From Flavobacteriales bacterium UBA5040 (GTDB lineage: Bacteria > Bacteroidota > Bacteroidia > Flavobacteriales > Weeksellaceae), in contig DIBY01000018.1 in the NCBI GenBank assembly GCA_002415135.1, positions 62,001-126,000 of the forward strand: a DNA stretch of 64,000 nt, in the 5' to 3' direction. The notes under the pieces were generated by a model. The model searched no databases, was not told where the DNA came from, and was given only the letters and a program-made list of their open reading frames with translations. Shown piece after piece: positions 48,932-57,669 of the stretch (positions within the stretch are counted from its first letter, which is position 1; every line of letters starts with the position of its first letter). The translations under genes were made by a program, and so were the position numbers.

Positions 48932-49999
48932 ATGAACTTACAGAGCTTAGAAAACAACTGGATTAAAGAATTTTCCAAACCGTTAATTATTGCCGGTCCT
49001 TGCAGTGCAGAAAGTGAAGCACAGATGCTTGAAACCGCAAAAAGAATCAAAGAATCAAATACTGATGTTCCAATTTTCCGTGCAGGAATCTGGAAGCCTA
49101 GAACAAAACCAAACGGTTTTGAAGGAGTAGGAGTGATCGGTCTAAACTGGTTGAAAAAAGTTAAAGAGGAGTACGGATTTAAAACGGCTACCGAAGTTGC
49201 AAATGCACATCACGTTGCTGCCGCATTAGAAGCAGATGTTGACATTTTGTGGATCGGTGCGCGTTCTACCGTGAATCCTTTCACGGTGCAAGAAATTGCA
49301 GAAGCTTTAAAAGGAACGGATAAACCAGTGTTAGTTAAGAATCCGGTAAATCCAGATTTAGCTTTATGGATCGGAGCTTTGGAAAGATTATTGGGTCAGG
49401 ATGTTAAAAATTTAGGCGTTCTTCACCGTGGTTTCTCAACGTACCAAAAAACCAAATATAGAAATATTCCTAACTGGCAGATCGCTCTAGACTTTAAAAA
49501 TCAATATCCTAATATTCCAATGTTGGTAGATCCATCGCATATTTGTGGTAACAGAACTGGCTTGGCAGGAATCGCGCAGGAAGCTTTGAACGTTGGTTAC
49601 GAAGGAATGATGATTGAAACACACTGTTCACCTGATGATGCATGGAGTGACGCTGCACAACAAATTACGCCTGAAACATTGTCTGATCTACTACAAAATC
49701 TACAAGTTAGAAATTCTGATATTTCAGCGTTTGATGGAGAAATGGGTCGTCATAGAACTTTAATTTCTGATTTAGATTTTCAGTTGATTGAATTGTTATC
49801 GCAAAGAATGAAGGTTTCTGAGCAGATCGGAAGTCTAAAAAAAGACAATAATATCGCAATTTTCCAACCAGAAAGATGGAAGGTAATTACAGAATACGCG
49901 ACTCAAAAAGCGGATGAATCTGGAATGTCGGCAGAATTTATTGAAAAAGTTTTCAAAGCTATTCATGAAGAATCAATTGAAGTTCAAAACAGTATTTAA
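48932..49999 (+). CDS. Bifunctional DAHP synthase / chorismate mutase
   Basis: First and branch-point steps of aromatic amino-acid synthesis in one chain. Residues 1-260 are a type I-beta DAHP synthase (IIAGPCSAESEAQML, GIWKPRTKPNGFEGVG, LVDPSHICGNRTG, MMIETHCSPDDAWSDA). Residues 265-355 are an AroQ chorismate mutase (LISDLDFQLIELLSQRMKVS, then FQPERW). In Bacteroidetes the mutase domain at the C-terminus also allows feedback by prephenate. Translation starts 24 bases after the dnaX tail, so it may share that transcript. Confidence 0.95.
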   Translation: MNLQSLENNWIKEFSKPLIIAGPCSAESEAQMLETAKRIKESNTDVPIFRAGIWKPRTKPNGFEGVGVIGLNWLKKVKEEYGFKTATEVANAHHVAAALEADVDILWIGARSTVNPFTVQEIAEALKGTDKPVLVKNPVNPDLALWIGALERLLGQDVKNLGVLHRGFSTYQKTKYRNIPNWQIALDFKNQYPNIPMLVDPSHICGNRTGLAGIAQEALNVGYEGMMIETHCSPDDAWSDAAQQITPETLSDLLQNLQVRNSDISAFDGEMGRHRTLISDLDFQLIELLSQRMKVSEQIGSLKKDNNIAIFQPERWKVITEYATQKADESGMSAEFIEKVFKAIHEESIEVQNSI

Positions 50000-50036
50000 T
50001 CTAATTTTCAAATATAATTTTCCTCAATAATAATTC

Positions 50037-50963
50037 GTGAAAGGACTCATCACAAAATCCACCGGAAGTTGGTACCAGGTTTTAGAACATGCAACCGGAA
50101 GATTTTTCGAGGCGAGAATTCGGGGTAAATTTAAACTGATAAAAACCAGATTGACCAATCCGCTCGCGGTAGGCGATCTGGTTGAATTTTCTTTGGAGCA
50201 GGATGATGTTGCCTGGATCACTAAAATCGAACCGCGCAAAAATTATCTGATTCGGAAAGCGGTTAACCTTTCTAAGGAAGCTCATATCATTGCGTCTAAT
50301 ATTGATATTGCATGTTTTATTTTTACGCTCAAACATCCTGAAACCTCTTACGGTTTTCTAGACCGATTTTTGGCCTGCTGCGAAGCATACAATATAAAGC
50401 CACTTATTTTATTTAATAAAATGGATGTTCTTTCTGAGGAAGAAAAGGAAATCACCATCGAAATAGAGGCACTTTATCAAAATATCGGTTACGAAACTTT
50501 AGAGATTTCTTCGTATTCAATGTTGAATTTAGAAGTATTAAAAAATAGAATCAAAGATAAAGTTTCCGTCTTTTTTGGACATTCTGGAAGTGGAAAATCT
50601 ACTTTGGTCAATGCCATGCAACCTGGAGTCAATATTAAAACTTCTGAAATCTCGTCTACGCATTTAAAAGGAAAACATACCACCACTTTTGCCCAAATGC
50701 ATTTTTGGAAATTTGGAGGAAGCGTTATTGATACGCCTGGTGTTCGTGAATTTGCAATGATTGATGTAGAGAAAGAAGAAATTCAACATTACTTTCCGGA
50801 GATATTTAAAACGGGTAGAAAATGTAAATTTCACAACTGTATGCACATCAATGAACCGAAGTGTGCCGTTTTGGAAGCGATAGAACAAGGTGACATCGAG
50901 GAAACCCGTTATATTACTTACTTAAAAATCATGGAGGAAGCAGAAGAGAATTCTGCGGTATAA
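50037..50963 (+). CDS. rsgA: Ribosome small-subunit-dependent GTPase A
   Basis: Late 30S assembly GTPase with circularly permuted G motifs: N-terminal OB fold (residues 1-75), then G4 FNKMDVL, G1 FGHSGSGKSTLV and G3 DTPGVREF. A C-terminal zinc site CKFHNCMHINEPKC has its Cys-His ligands intact. The start is GTG at 50037: an in-frame stop lies two codons upstream and no ATG is available. 308 residues is typical. Confidence 0.95.
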   Translation: MKGLITKSTGSWYQVLEHATGRFFEARIRGKFKLIKTRLTNPLAVGDLVEFSLEQDDVAWITKIEPRKNYLIRKAVNLSKEAHIIASNIDIACFIFTLKHPETSYGFLDRFLACCEAYNIKPLILFNKMDVLSEEEKEITIEIEALYQNIGYETLEISSYSMLNLEVLKNRIKDKVSVFFGHSGSGKSTLVNAMQPGVNIKTSEISSTHLKGKHTTTFAQMHFWKFGGSVIDTPGVREFAMIDVEKEEIQHYFPEIFKTGRKCKFHNCMHINEPKCAVLEAIEQGDIEETRYITYLKIMEEAEENSAV

Positions 50964-50985
50964 AAAAACCCAGCCGAAGCTGGGT
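50962..50985 (-). terminator. Minus-strand terminator directly after rsgA
   Basis: On the minus strand ACCCAGC-TTCG-GCTGGGT is followed by seven Ts: a textbook terminator, but pointing into the 3' end of rsgA, antisense to it. On the plus strand no T tail follows. No minus-strand gene is found just upstream. Confidence 0.7.
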
Positions 50986-51110
50986 AAAAACTAATAACCA
51001 TGAAAACTCAAATTAAACATGAGAATCGGAAATAAATTTACAACTTCCGTGCCAAATAAATTTGACAGCTCTCCGTAAGAATTTTCGGTACAAATATATA
51101 AAAATTTTTG

Positions 51111-51118
51111 TACTTTTG
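51111..51118 (+). promoter_or_regulatory. Putative -7 box for ndk
   Basis: TACTTTTG fits TAnnTTTG, 22 bases before the ndk ATG at 51140, inside the longer frame. Confidence 0.5.
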
Positions 51119-51139
51119 CGCCACAATAAAACAAGATTT

Positions 51140-51559
51140 ATGTCAGGCAAAATTACATTCACCATGATCAAACCAGATGCTGTAGCAGATGGACATATTG
51201 GTGCTATTTTAGGAAAAATTTCAGAAGCGGGTTACAAAGTGAAAGCTTTGAAATTGACGCAGCTTACAAATGCAGATGCGAAAAAATTCTACGAGGTTCA
51301 CGCTGAAAGACCTTTCTACGGAGAGTTGGTTGACTTTATGAGTTCAGGACCAATCGTTGCCGCAGTTTTGGAAAAAGACAATGCAGTTGAAGATTTCAGA
51401 ACTTTAATCGGTGCAACTAATCCTGCAGATGCAGCAGAAGGAACGATTAGAAAAATGTTTGCAAGAAGCGTAGGAGAGAATGCTGTACACGGTTCAGATT
51501 CAGACGAAAATGCTTTAATTGAAGCAAGTTTCCACTTCTCTGGAAGAGAAATTTTCTAA
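51140..51559 (+). CDS. ndk: Nucleoside diphosphate kinase
   Basis: Transfers the gamma-phosphate between nucleoside triphosphates and diphosphates through a phosphohistidine. I start at 51140 (MSGKITFTMIKPDAVADGH), which gives the standard 139 residues; the frame extends 26 codons upstream across a promoter box. The active-site histidine lies in NAVHGSDSDENA, and the nucleotide-binding RPFYGELVDFMSSGP and GATNPADAAEGTIR are intact. Flanked by terminators, so monocistronic. Confidence 0.97.
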   Translation: MSGKITFTMIKPDAVADGHIGAILGKISEAGYKVKALKLTQLTNADAKKFYEVHAERPFYGELVDFMSSGPIVAAVLEKDNAVEDFRTLIGATNPADAAEGTIRKMFARSVGENAVHGSDSDENALIEASFHFSGREIF

Positions 51560-51607
51560 AAAAAATAAATATCTTACGTCAAATTTTTGATGAAGGATTT
51601 TAAAAAC

Positions 51608-51640
51608 AAACCCTTTTAGTTTCAGCTAAAAGGGTTTTCT
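51608..51640. terminator. Terminator between ndk and rpe
   Basis: Perfect stem AAACCCTTTTAG / CTAAAAGGGTTT with loop TTTCAG, then TCT on the plus strand; it lies between convergent genes and may serve both. Confidence 0.8.
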
Positions 51641-51664
51641 GTTCTTACAAATATTGCTATATGT

Positions 51665-52315
51665 TTATAACTTCAGTAATTCAATTGTTCTTGCAGGATC
51701 TTCAGAAGAAAACACAGCATTTCCGGCGACCAGAACATCTGCTCCTGCCTCGAAAAGTTTAGCAGCATTGTCTAAATTCACGCCACCATCAATTTGAATT
51801 AACGCCGTAGAATTGTTCGAAAGAATTAAATCTTTGGTCTCAGCGATTTTCTTGTAGGTGTTTTCAATGAATTTCTGTCCACCAAATCCTGGATTTACGC
51901 TCATTATTAAAACCAGATCTACATCAGCAATAATATCTTCCAACATTAAAACTGGCGTCGAAGGATTTAAAACGACGCCCGCTTTAGCTCCTTTTTCCTG
52001 AATAAGATTAATCGTTCTGTTCAGATGAACACAAGCTTCATAATGTACAGAGATTAAATCGGCACCATATTCAATAAATTCTTCTACATACTTTTCAGGT
52101 TCTACGATCATTAAATGCACGTCAACAAATTTCTTTGCGTGTTGCTGCACGGTTTTCATCACCGGAAATCCGAACGAAATATTAGGAACGAATCGTCCAT
52201 CCATAACATCTACGTGAAGCCAGTCGGCTTGAGATTTATTCAACATTTCAATGTCTCGTTGCAAATTCCCAAAATCTGCGGAAAGAAGTGAAGGTGAAAT
52301 TAATTTTGTTTTCAT
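51665..52315 (-). CDS. rpe: Ribulose-phosphate 3-epimerase
   Basis: Interconverts ribulose-5-phosphate and xylulose-5-phosphate in the pentose phosphate pathway. TIM barrel of 216 residues with metal and catalytic motifs: SPSLLSADFGNL, DWLHVDVMDGRFVPNISFG, VDVHLMIVEP, LIMSVNPGFGGQKF and QIDGGVNLDNA; phosphate binding at VLVAGNAVF. It is downstream of the small membrane protein and M42 peptidase genes on the same strand, with a 16-base gap. Confidence 0.96.
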   Translation of the reverse strand: MKTKLISPSLLSADFGNLQRDIEMLNKSQADWLHVDVMDGRFVPNISFGFPVMKTVQQHAKKFVDVHLMIVEPEKYVEEFIEYGADLISVHYEACVHLNRTINLIQEKGAKAGVVLNPSTPVLMLEDIIADVDLVLIMSVNPGFGGQKFIENTYKKIAETKDLILSNNSTALIQIDGGVNLDNAAKLFEAGADVLVAGNAVFSSEDPARTIELLKL

Positions 52316-52331
52316 TTTTTACTTTTTATAT

Positions 52332-52640
52332 TTAGCCTATGGAAAAGCTGTTGTTATGGGTGATATAATAGTCGATAAGATAACTAATAATTATAATTGC
52401 TTCATATATCGAAAGCCAGAATCCGTTGATTACTTTTAATAAAACTCTGTCTATTGTTATGAATAAAATTAAGAATAAAAGACCTATTAATAACAACACA
52501 ATTCCTAAACTCCCGCCACCGCCCAAATCGACGAATAGTAGAAGATATAGGATTATTAATAATAATGGAAAGAAAGTGATCATTCCAACAATAGAAACAA
52601 AAGTTGGTCTTGTATATAAATCTTTAAAATGTTCTTTCAC
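52332..52640 (-). CDS. Small hypothetical membrane protein, 102 aa
   Basis: Three hydrophobic segments (about residues 16-37, 43-64 and 75-95) with a glycine-rich turn (LGGGGSLG) between the first two, and a polar N-terminus. No family recognised. It is packed between the M42 peptidase gene (3 bases upstream) and rpe (16 bases downstream) on the same strand. That spacing supports it as a real, co-transcribed gene. Confidence 0.6.
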   Translation of the reverse strand: MKEHFKDLYTRPTFVSIVGMITFFPLLLIILYLLLFVDLGGGGSLGIVLLLIGLLFLILFITIDRVLLKVINGFWLSIYEAIIIISYLIDYYITHNNSFSIG

Positions 52641-52643
52641 GTT

Positions 52644-53720
52644 TTAATGATATTTTAAAGACATATCCGGTTTTATTTTTAGTAAAGTTTCATAAATCAA
52701 CTGGATCACATTTGCTACATCATCCTGCGCAACCATCTCTACGGTCGTGTGCATATAGCGTAACGGAAGTGAAATTAAAGCTGATGGAACACCGCCATTG
52801 GAATGAGCAAAAGCATCCGTATCAGTTCCCGTTGCTCTACTGGCTGCTGCTCTTTGGAAAGGAATCTTTTTTGTTTTTGCTGTTTCTACAATTAATTCGC
52901 GAATGTTGTGATGAATGCTTGGAGCGAAGAAAATAACAGGACCATCTCCACATTTTGTATCGCCTTCTTTTTTCTTTTCGATCATTGGCGTAGAAGTGTC
53001 GTGGGTAACATCGGTAATAATTGCGATATTCGGTTTAATGGTATCTGCGATCATATTGGCACCGTATAAACCTACTTCTTCCTGAACAGAATTGGTAATG
53101 TATAAGCCGAATGGAAGTTTCTTTTTGTTCTCCTTTAATAATCTCGCTACTTCAGCAATCATGAACCCGCCAACTCGGTTATCCAGGGCGCGAGAAACAA
53201 AATATTTATCATTTAGCTGAAAGAATTCATCAGGATACGTGATCATGGTGCCGACGAAAACACCTAATTCTTCGACTTCTTTTTTATTGGAACATCCACA
53301 GTCGATGAAAATATTATCTAATTTCGGAACAGGTTCATCAGAGTTAACTCCTCTGGTATGAATTGCTGGCCAGCCAAAAACTCCTTTTACAACTCCGTTT
53401 TCACCGTGCAGATGAACAACTTTTGAAGGTGCAATCATTTGATCCGAGCCACCATTTCTAATAACATAAATGAGACCTTCATCAGTGATATAATTAACGT
53501 ACCAGGAAATTTCATCAGCGTGTGCTTCTATGACAACTCTGAATTCTGCGTCAGGGTTGATGATTCCGTAACAAGTACCGTAATGATCTACTTCGATTTT
53601 ATCAACGTAGGGTTTTAAATAATCCATCCAAATTTTCTGGCCATTATGTTCATAACCTGTTGGAGATGCGGTGTTTAAATAAGTTTCTAAAAACTTTATT
53701 GATTTGTCTTCAAATTTCAT
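52644..53720 (-). CDS. M42-family glutamyl/general aminopeptidase
   Basis: Dinuclear zinc aminopeptidase of the TET/FrvX type, 358 residues. Metal ligands and catalytic residues appear in order: EAHADEISWYV (His, Asp), SRALDNRVGGFM (bridging Asp), NSVQEEVGLYGA (catalytic Glu and ligand Glu), IITDVTHDT (Asp) and LRYMHTTVEM (His). The family forms dodecameric tetrahedra that trim peptides in the cytoplasm. First gene of a minus-strand run with the small membrane protein and rpe. Confidence 0.94.
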   Translation of the reverse strand: MKFEDKSIKFLETYLNTASPTGYEHNGQKIWMDYLKPYVDKIEVDHYGTCYGIINPDAEFRVVIEAHADEISWYVNYITDEGLIYVIRNGGSDQMIAPSKVVHLHGENGVVKGVFGWPAIHTRGVNSDEPVPKLDNIFIDCGCSNKKEVEELGVFVGTMITYPDEFFQLNDKYFVSRALDNRVGGFMIAEVARLLKENKKKLPFGLYITNSVQEEVGLYGANMIADTIKPNIAIITDVTHDTSTPMIEKKKEGDTKCGDGPVIFFAPSIHHNIRELIVETAKTKKIPFQRAAASRATGTDTDAFAHSNGGVPSALISLPLRYMHTTVEMVAQDDVANVIQLIYETLLKIKPDMSLKYH

Positions 53721-53775
53721 GAGAAAGGAATGAATTTTGTTAGGTTAAATTTTGATTTTATAGAAGGTAAAAATA

Positions 53776-54480
53776 ATGAATTTTAACAAACTGATCTTAT
53801 TATTTCTTCTGTTTTTCGGACTTCATGTAAATGCGCAACAGGATTTAACGACCTTAAAACCAATTAGCCAATACCCACCTGAACTTCTTAAAACAGACGA
53901 ATATGGAAATAAATATTACTACGACGCAAGTCAGAAAGCACGAATCTATGAAATAGATGGTGAAAACGTTGTGGTGATGGATGAGCTAATGTTAAAGAAT
54001 AAACCACGGTTTAACAATCAACTTGATCAAAATTATTATTATTTTCTTAATAAAAAACTGAATCGCGTTTATCCACTTTTTTTGACGGCTCTGGAACAAT
54101 ATGAAGATATTCAGGACGAAATGCAGACGCTTGATAAAACCTCTCAAAAGAAATATGTGAGTCAACGCCAAAATGATTTAGCTAATCAATACGAGATACA
54201 ACTGAGAGACTTAACAACCACCGAAGGTAGAGTTTTTGCCAAATTAATGAATCGCGCTACCGGCAAAACTGTATATGACATTATTAAAGAACTCCGTGGA
54301 GGGTGGAGTGCTTTTTGGTGGAATGTAAAAGGCAATATTGCTGATGTAAGTCTAAAAGAACCTTACGATCCACATGTAAATAGAAGTGATGAATTTATAG
54401 AATCATTGCTCCAAAGTAATTGGAATAGCGGATATTTGCAACCTTATCCAGGGTATCTTACCTTTAAAGTTAAAAAATAA
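53776..54480 (+). CDS. DUF4294-family exported protein
   Basis: A signal peptide (LILLFLLFFGLHVNAQ) precedes a mostly helical domain. The core YYYFLNKKLNRVYPLFLTAL, then the RDLTTTEGRVFAKLMNRATGKT and ELRGGWSAFWWNV segments, are the DUF4294 pattern. This family is confined to Bacteroidetes and uncharacterised. Predicted periplasmic. It ends two bases before the S1/P1 nuclease gene, so the two are co-transcribed. Confidence 0.85.
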   Translation: MNFNKLILLFLLFFGLHVNAQQDLTTLKPISQYPPELLKTDEYGNKYYYDASQKARIYEIDGENVVVMDELMLKNKPRFNNQLDQNYYYFLNKKLNRVYPLFLTALEQYEDIQDEMQTLDKTSQKKYVSQRQNDLANQYEIQLRDLTTTEGRVFAKLMNRATGKTVYDIIKELRGGWSAFWWNVKGNIADVSLKEPYDPHVNRSDEFIESLLQSNWNSGYLQPYPGYLTFKVKK

Positions 54481-54481
54481 T

Positions 54482-55273
54482 ATGAACAAAATTTTAAAAA
54501 ACTCAATGTTGGCAGTTGCTTTATTGAGTTTTAACTTCGGTTATTCATGGGGAACAACCGGTCACAGAGTTATTGCAGAAATTGCACAAAATCATCTTTC
54601 AGGCAAATCAAAAAGAAGTTTAAAGAAAATTATCGGCGATCAAAAATTAGCCTATTGGGCGAATTGGCCAGATAATATCAAAGCAGATACCACCGGAGTT
54701 TGGAAACCTACAGAACGTTGGCACTACGTAAATGTGAGTCCTCAAAGCAATATCAAACAATTTGCAGACAGTTTAAAGGCACAGCAAGGCCCACATATTT
54801 ACACTCAGATTAAAGTTCTTTCTGACCAAATTAAAGATAAAAAAACATCAACTCAAGATCGGGAAATCGCTTTAAGATTCTTGATTCATTTGGCTGGCGA
54901 CGCTGCTCAACCAATGCATGTTGGGCGTTTTGAGGATTTGGGAGGAAATAGAATTAAATTAAATTATTTTGGAGCATCAACCAATTTGCATTCTTTATGG
55001 GATTCGAAAATGGTAGATTTCGAAAAATACAGTTATACAGAATATGCCCGAGTTTTAGACGTAAAATCGAAAGAAGAAGTCAAAACTATTCAGTTGGGAA
55101 CGTTAGAAGATTGGTTGTATGACAGTCAAAAAGCGGCAAACAGGATCTATGCGAACTCCAAACCAGACTCTAATTATTCCTACGATTATAATTATAAATT
55201 TCAACCTTTGGTAGAGCGACAGTTATTATATGGAGGCCTAAGATTGGCGAAAATTTTGAATGAAGTTTTATAG
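54482..55273 (+). CDS. S1/P1-family zinc-dependent nuclease
   Basis: Exported single-strand nuclease. The signal peptide should be cut before Trp23 in NFGYSWGTTGHRVIAEIA, because the family uses the N-terminal Trp of the mature protein as a zinc ligand. Further zinc ligands lie in WANWPDNIK, ERWHYVN, FLIHLAGDAAQPMHVG and TNLHSLWDSKM. At 263 residues it matches bacterial P1-type nucleases. It would digest nucleic acids in the periplasm or outside. Its stop overlaps the convergent NUDIX gene by six bases. Confidence 0.93.
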   Translation: MNKILKNSMLAVALLSFNFGYSWGTTGHRVIAEIAQNHLSGKSKRSLKKIIGDQKLAYWANWPDNIKADTTGVWKPTERWHYVNVSPQSNIKQFADSLKAQQGPHIYTQIKVLSDQIKDKKTSTQDREIALRFLIHLAGDAAQPMHVGRFEDLGGNRIKLNYFGASTNLHSLWDSKMVDFEKYSYTEYARVLDVKSKEEVKTIQLGTLEDWLYDSQKAANRIYANSKPDSNYSYDYNYKFQPLVERQLLYGGLRLAKILNEVL

Positions 55274-55684
55274 AAATTTTTTCTTTAAAACATCAAAAAC
55301 AATTTTATCAATTGGTAAAGGAAATGGGTTTTCTTCGGTCTCGAGGGAAACCCATTCTATTTTTTCGATACAGGGATCCATGATTAGTAATTCGTTTTCT
55401 TCAACCATTTCTGCGAGATAATAAATAGTTAGAAGTTGTTCACTATTTCTAAATTTTGACACCAAAAAATCTTCTTGGGTATATAAATGTTCAATATTTT
55501 TAACTTTAATATTGAGTTCCTCATCCAGTTCTCTTTGAACGCATTCCAGGACGCTTTCTCCAAATTCTAAACCTCCGCCAGGAAACTTCATAAGTTGCTC
55601 ACCCACATATTCCTCATGTAAAACAAGTACTTTATTATCTTTCACAATTGTGGCATAGACTCTCACATTTATTTTATCAATCAT
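55268..55684 (-). CDS. NUDIX hydrolase
   Basis: Hydrolyses a nucleoside diphosphate linked to another group. The 23-residue Nudix box is complete: it starts at GGGLEFGESVLEC and continues QRELDEEL with the metal-binding glutamates. 138 residues, single domain, cytoplasmic. The substrate cannot be inferred; the start KINVRVYATIVKDNKVLVLH resembles MutT/ADP-sugar-type members. It follows mnmD on the same strand with a 55-base gap. Confidence 0.9.
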   Translation of the reverse strand: MIDKINVRVYATIVKDNKVLVLHEEYVGEQLMKFPGGGLEFGESVLECVQRELDEELNIKVKNIEHLYTQEDFLVSKFRNSEQLLTIYYLAEMVEENELLIMDPCIEKIEWVSLETEENPFPLPIDKIVFDVLKKKFL

Positions 55685-55739
55685 AATTTATCTCATTTTT
55701 TTTGAACAGAAACAAAGTTAGGAATTTTTAGAGAATCTC

Positions 55740-56414
55740 TTAGTTCTTAATGGCATTGATCATTTCGCGTTTTCCTGGAGGTCCGGCTTTCTTTTCAACA
55801 TTAAAATTAAGCTCTTTCAAAATACGTCTGACACTTCCTTTAGAAGAGTAAGTAGTCAAAAGTCCACCCATTTTCATTTTGTTTGCAACCATTTCGAATA
55901 TCGGCTTTTCCCATAAATCGGGTTGAACTCTCGCGCCGAAACAGTCAAAATAAACCAAATTGATTTTTGGCATTTCGATACGCTCTAGTTCAAAGAAGTC
56001 ACAGTGATATTTCGTAAGAAAAAAGTTGGGTATTATTTCGATCGATTCATTCCAGTTACAGCTGTGAATTCGTTGATTAATTTCAGCCATTTCTGGTTTT
56101 TGAAAAATAGCAGCGTAATCTAATTCTCTAACTTCTTCTTCATTTACGGGATATTTTTCTATAGTAAAATAATGGATAATATGATTTTTGTCAGTTTTCA
56201 TAAATTCATCAATTGTGACTAAAACATTAAGACCTGTTCCTAAACCAAGTTCTAAAATGTTAATTTCATAATCATATACCAAATTGAACCCATTATCAAT
56301 AAATACATGTTGAGCTTCTTGAAGGGCTCCGTGATGGGAATGATAGTTTTCATTTAAGTCATTGATATATAATGTTTTGCTTCCGTCTGATGTGGTTCTT
56401 ATCTCTCTTTCCAT
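55740..56414 (-). CDS. mnmD: tRNA (mnm5s2U34) methyltransferase MnmD
   Basis: SAM-dependent enzyme that makes the last methylation of the mnm5s2U wobble base in tRNA; equivalent to the MnmC N-terminal domain as a separate protein. I start at the ATG at 56414 (MEREIRTTSDGSKTLY); the frame also allows a TTG five codons earlier. Markers: HSHHGALQEAQHVFI, the SAM-binding ILELGLGTGLNVLVT, YFDCFGARVQPDLW and the C-terminal KKAGPPGKREMI. No MnmC2 oxidase domain is fused. Confidence 0.92.
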   Translation of the reverse strand: MEREIRTTSDGSKTLYINDLNENYHSHHGALQEAQHVFIDNGFNLVYDYEINILELGLGTGLNVLVTIDEFMKTDKNHIIHYFTIEKYPVNEEEVRELDYAAIFQKPEMAEINQRIHSCNWNESIEIIPNFFLTKYHCDFFELERIEMPKINLVYFDCFGARVQPDLWEKPIFEMVANKMKMGGLLTTYSSKGSVRRILKELNFNVEKKAGPPGKREMINAIKN

Positions 56415-56443
56415 GACAATTTTTTCCAAAATTAATTTAAAAT

Positions 56444-56473
56444 TTTGATATTTAAAAAATTATTATAAATTTG
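56444..56473 (+). promoter_or_regulatory. Promoter of ilvE (TTTG-N18-TAAATTTG)
   Basis: A -33 TTTG at 56444-56447 and a -7 TAAATTTG at 56466-56473 spaced by 18 bases: a full match to the Bacteroidetes consensus, 26 bases before the ilvE ATG. Confidence 0.7.
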
Positions 56474-56498
56474 TAGAACATCAATAAAAATTTTAAAA

Positions 56499-57572
56499 AT
56501 GATAATTCAAAAATCTACTCATCCAAGAATTTCCGAATTTGATCCAGAGAACTTTTCTTTTGGAAATATGTTTAGTGATCATATGATTATTTGTGAATAT
56601 GAAGATGGCAAATGGGGTGATGTAAAACTAATGCCTTACGGGCCGCTTCCTTTTACTCCAGCAATGATGGGAGTTAACTACGGACAAGCGTGTTTCGAAG
56701 GTATGAAAGCTTATAAAGACAAAGACGGTCAAGTTTTTATTTTTAGACCCGAAAAGAATTTTTCAAGAATTAATAAATCTGCGAGCAGACTTGCAATGCC
56801 AGAAATTCCGGCCGAAGTATTTTTAGAAGGTTTAAAAGCTTTGGTTGATTTAGATAGAGATTGGATTCCTTTCGGAGAAGGAAACTCATTATATATTCGT
56901 CCGCTTATTTTCGCTACAGAAGAAGCATTAAAAGCAAGAATCGCTAATAAATATATGTTTGCAATTGTTGCAACACCTGCAAAAAGTTATTATTCAGCGC
57001 CAGTTTCAGTAAAAATTTCTGATTATTATTCCAGAGCGGCAAACGGTGGAGTAGGTTTCGCAAAAGCTGCCGGTAATTATGCTGCCTCTTTCTACCCAAC
57101 AAAATTGGCTAACGACGAAGGTTACGAGCAAATTATCTGGACTGATGATTCTACACATGAGTATTTCGAAGAGAGTGGAACAATGAATGTATTCGTTAGA
57201 ATTAATGACACGATTTATACACCACCAACTTCAGAAAAAATCTTAGATGGCGTTACCAGAGACAGTTTTATACAGTTAGCTCAGAAAAGAGGAATTGATT
57301 TGAAAGTAGAGCCGATATCTGTAAAAGCAGTAGTTGAAGCTCACAAAAACGGTTCTCTTAAAGAAGTTTGGGGAGTTGGGACCGCAGTGGTTACAACGGT
57401 TTTCAAAGCAATCGGATACCAAGGTGAAAAATTAGAATTGCCATTATTATCATTAGAAGATAGTTTTGCCTTAACGCTTCAAAAAGATTTAGTTGATCTT
57501 CAAACCAATGTTGCTGAAGATCCTTTTGGATGGAGAGTTTTGGTAGAGAAAAATATTTTAGAAACTGTTTAA
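56499..57572 (+). CDS. ilvE: Branched-chain amino-acid aminotransferase
   Basis: Fold-type IV PLP enzyme for the last step of Leu, Ile and Val synthesis or the first of their breakdown. PLP lysine is Lys189 in VGFAKAAGNYAAS. Family marks: NYGQACFEGMKAYK, SLYIRPLIFATE, YFEESGTMNVFV and LDGVTRDSFIQLA. At 357 residues it is the larger, eukaryotic-like BCAT form rather than the E. coli IlvE form. It has its own consensus promoter and a terminator. Confidence 0.95.
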   Translation: MIIQKSTHPRISEFDPENFSFGNMFSDHMIICEYEDGKWGDVKLMPYGPLPFTPAMMGVNYGQACFEGMKAYKDKDGQVFIFRPEKNFSRINKSASRLAMPEIPAEVFLEGLKALVDLDRDWIPFGEGNSLYIRPLIFATEEALKARIANKYMFAIVATPAKSYYSAPVSVKISDYYSRAANGGVGFAKAAGNYAASFYPTKLANDEGYEQIIWTDDSTHEYFEESGTMNVFVRINDTIYTPPTSEKILDGVTRDSFIQLAQKRGIDLKVEPISVKAVVEAHKNGSLKEVWGVGTAVVTTVFKAIGYQGEKLELPLLSLEDSFALTLQKDLVDLQTNVAEDPFGWRVLVEKNILETV

Positions 57573-57593
57573 GTTTCAATTAAAATTGCAATT

Positions 57594-57625
57594 AAAACCG
57601 GGAATACTTTCTTCTCGGTTTTTTC
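57594..57625 (+). terminator. Terminator after ilvE
   Basis: Stem AAAACCG / CGGTTTT with a 15-base loop followed by Ts. Confidence 0.75.
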
Positions 57626-57669
57626 GTTTTTAAATGTGATTCGAATTGCTTATTTTCGCAAAAGTTTTT

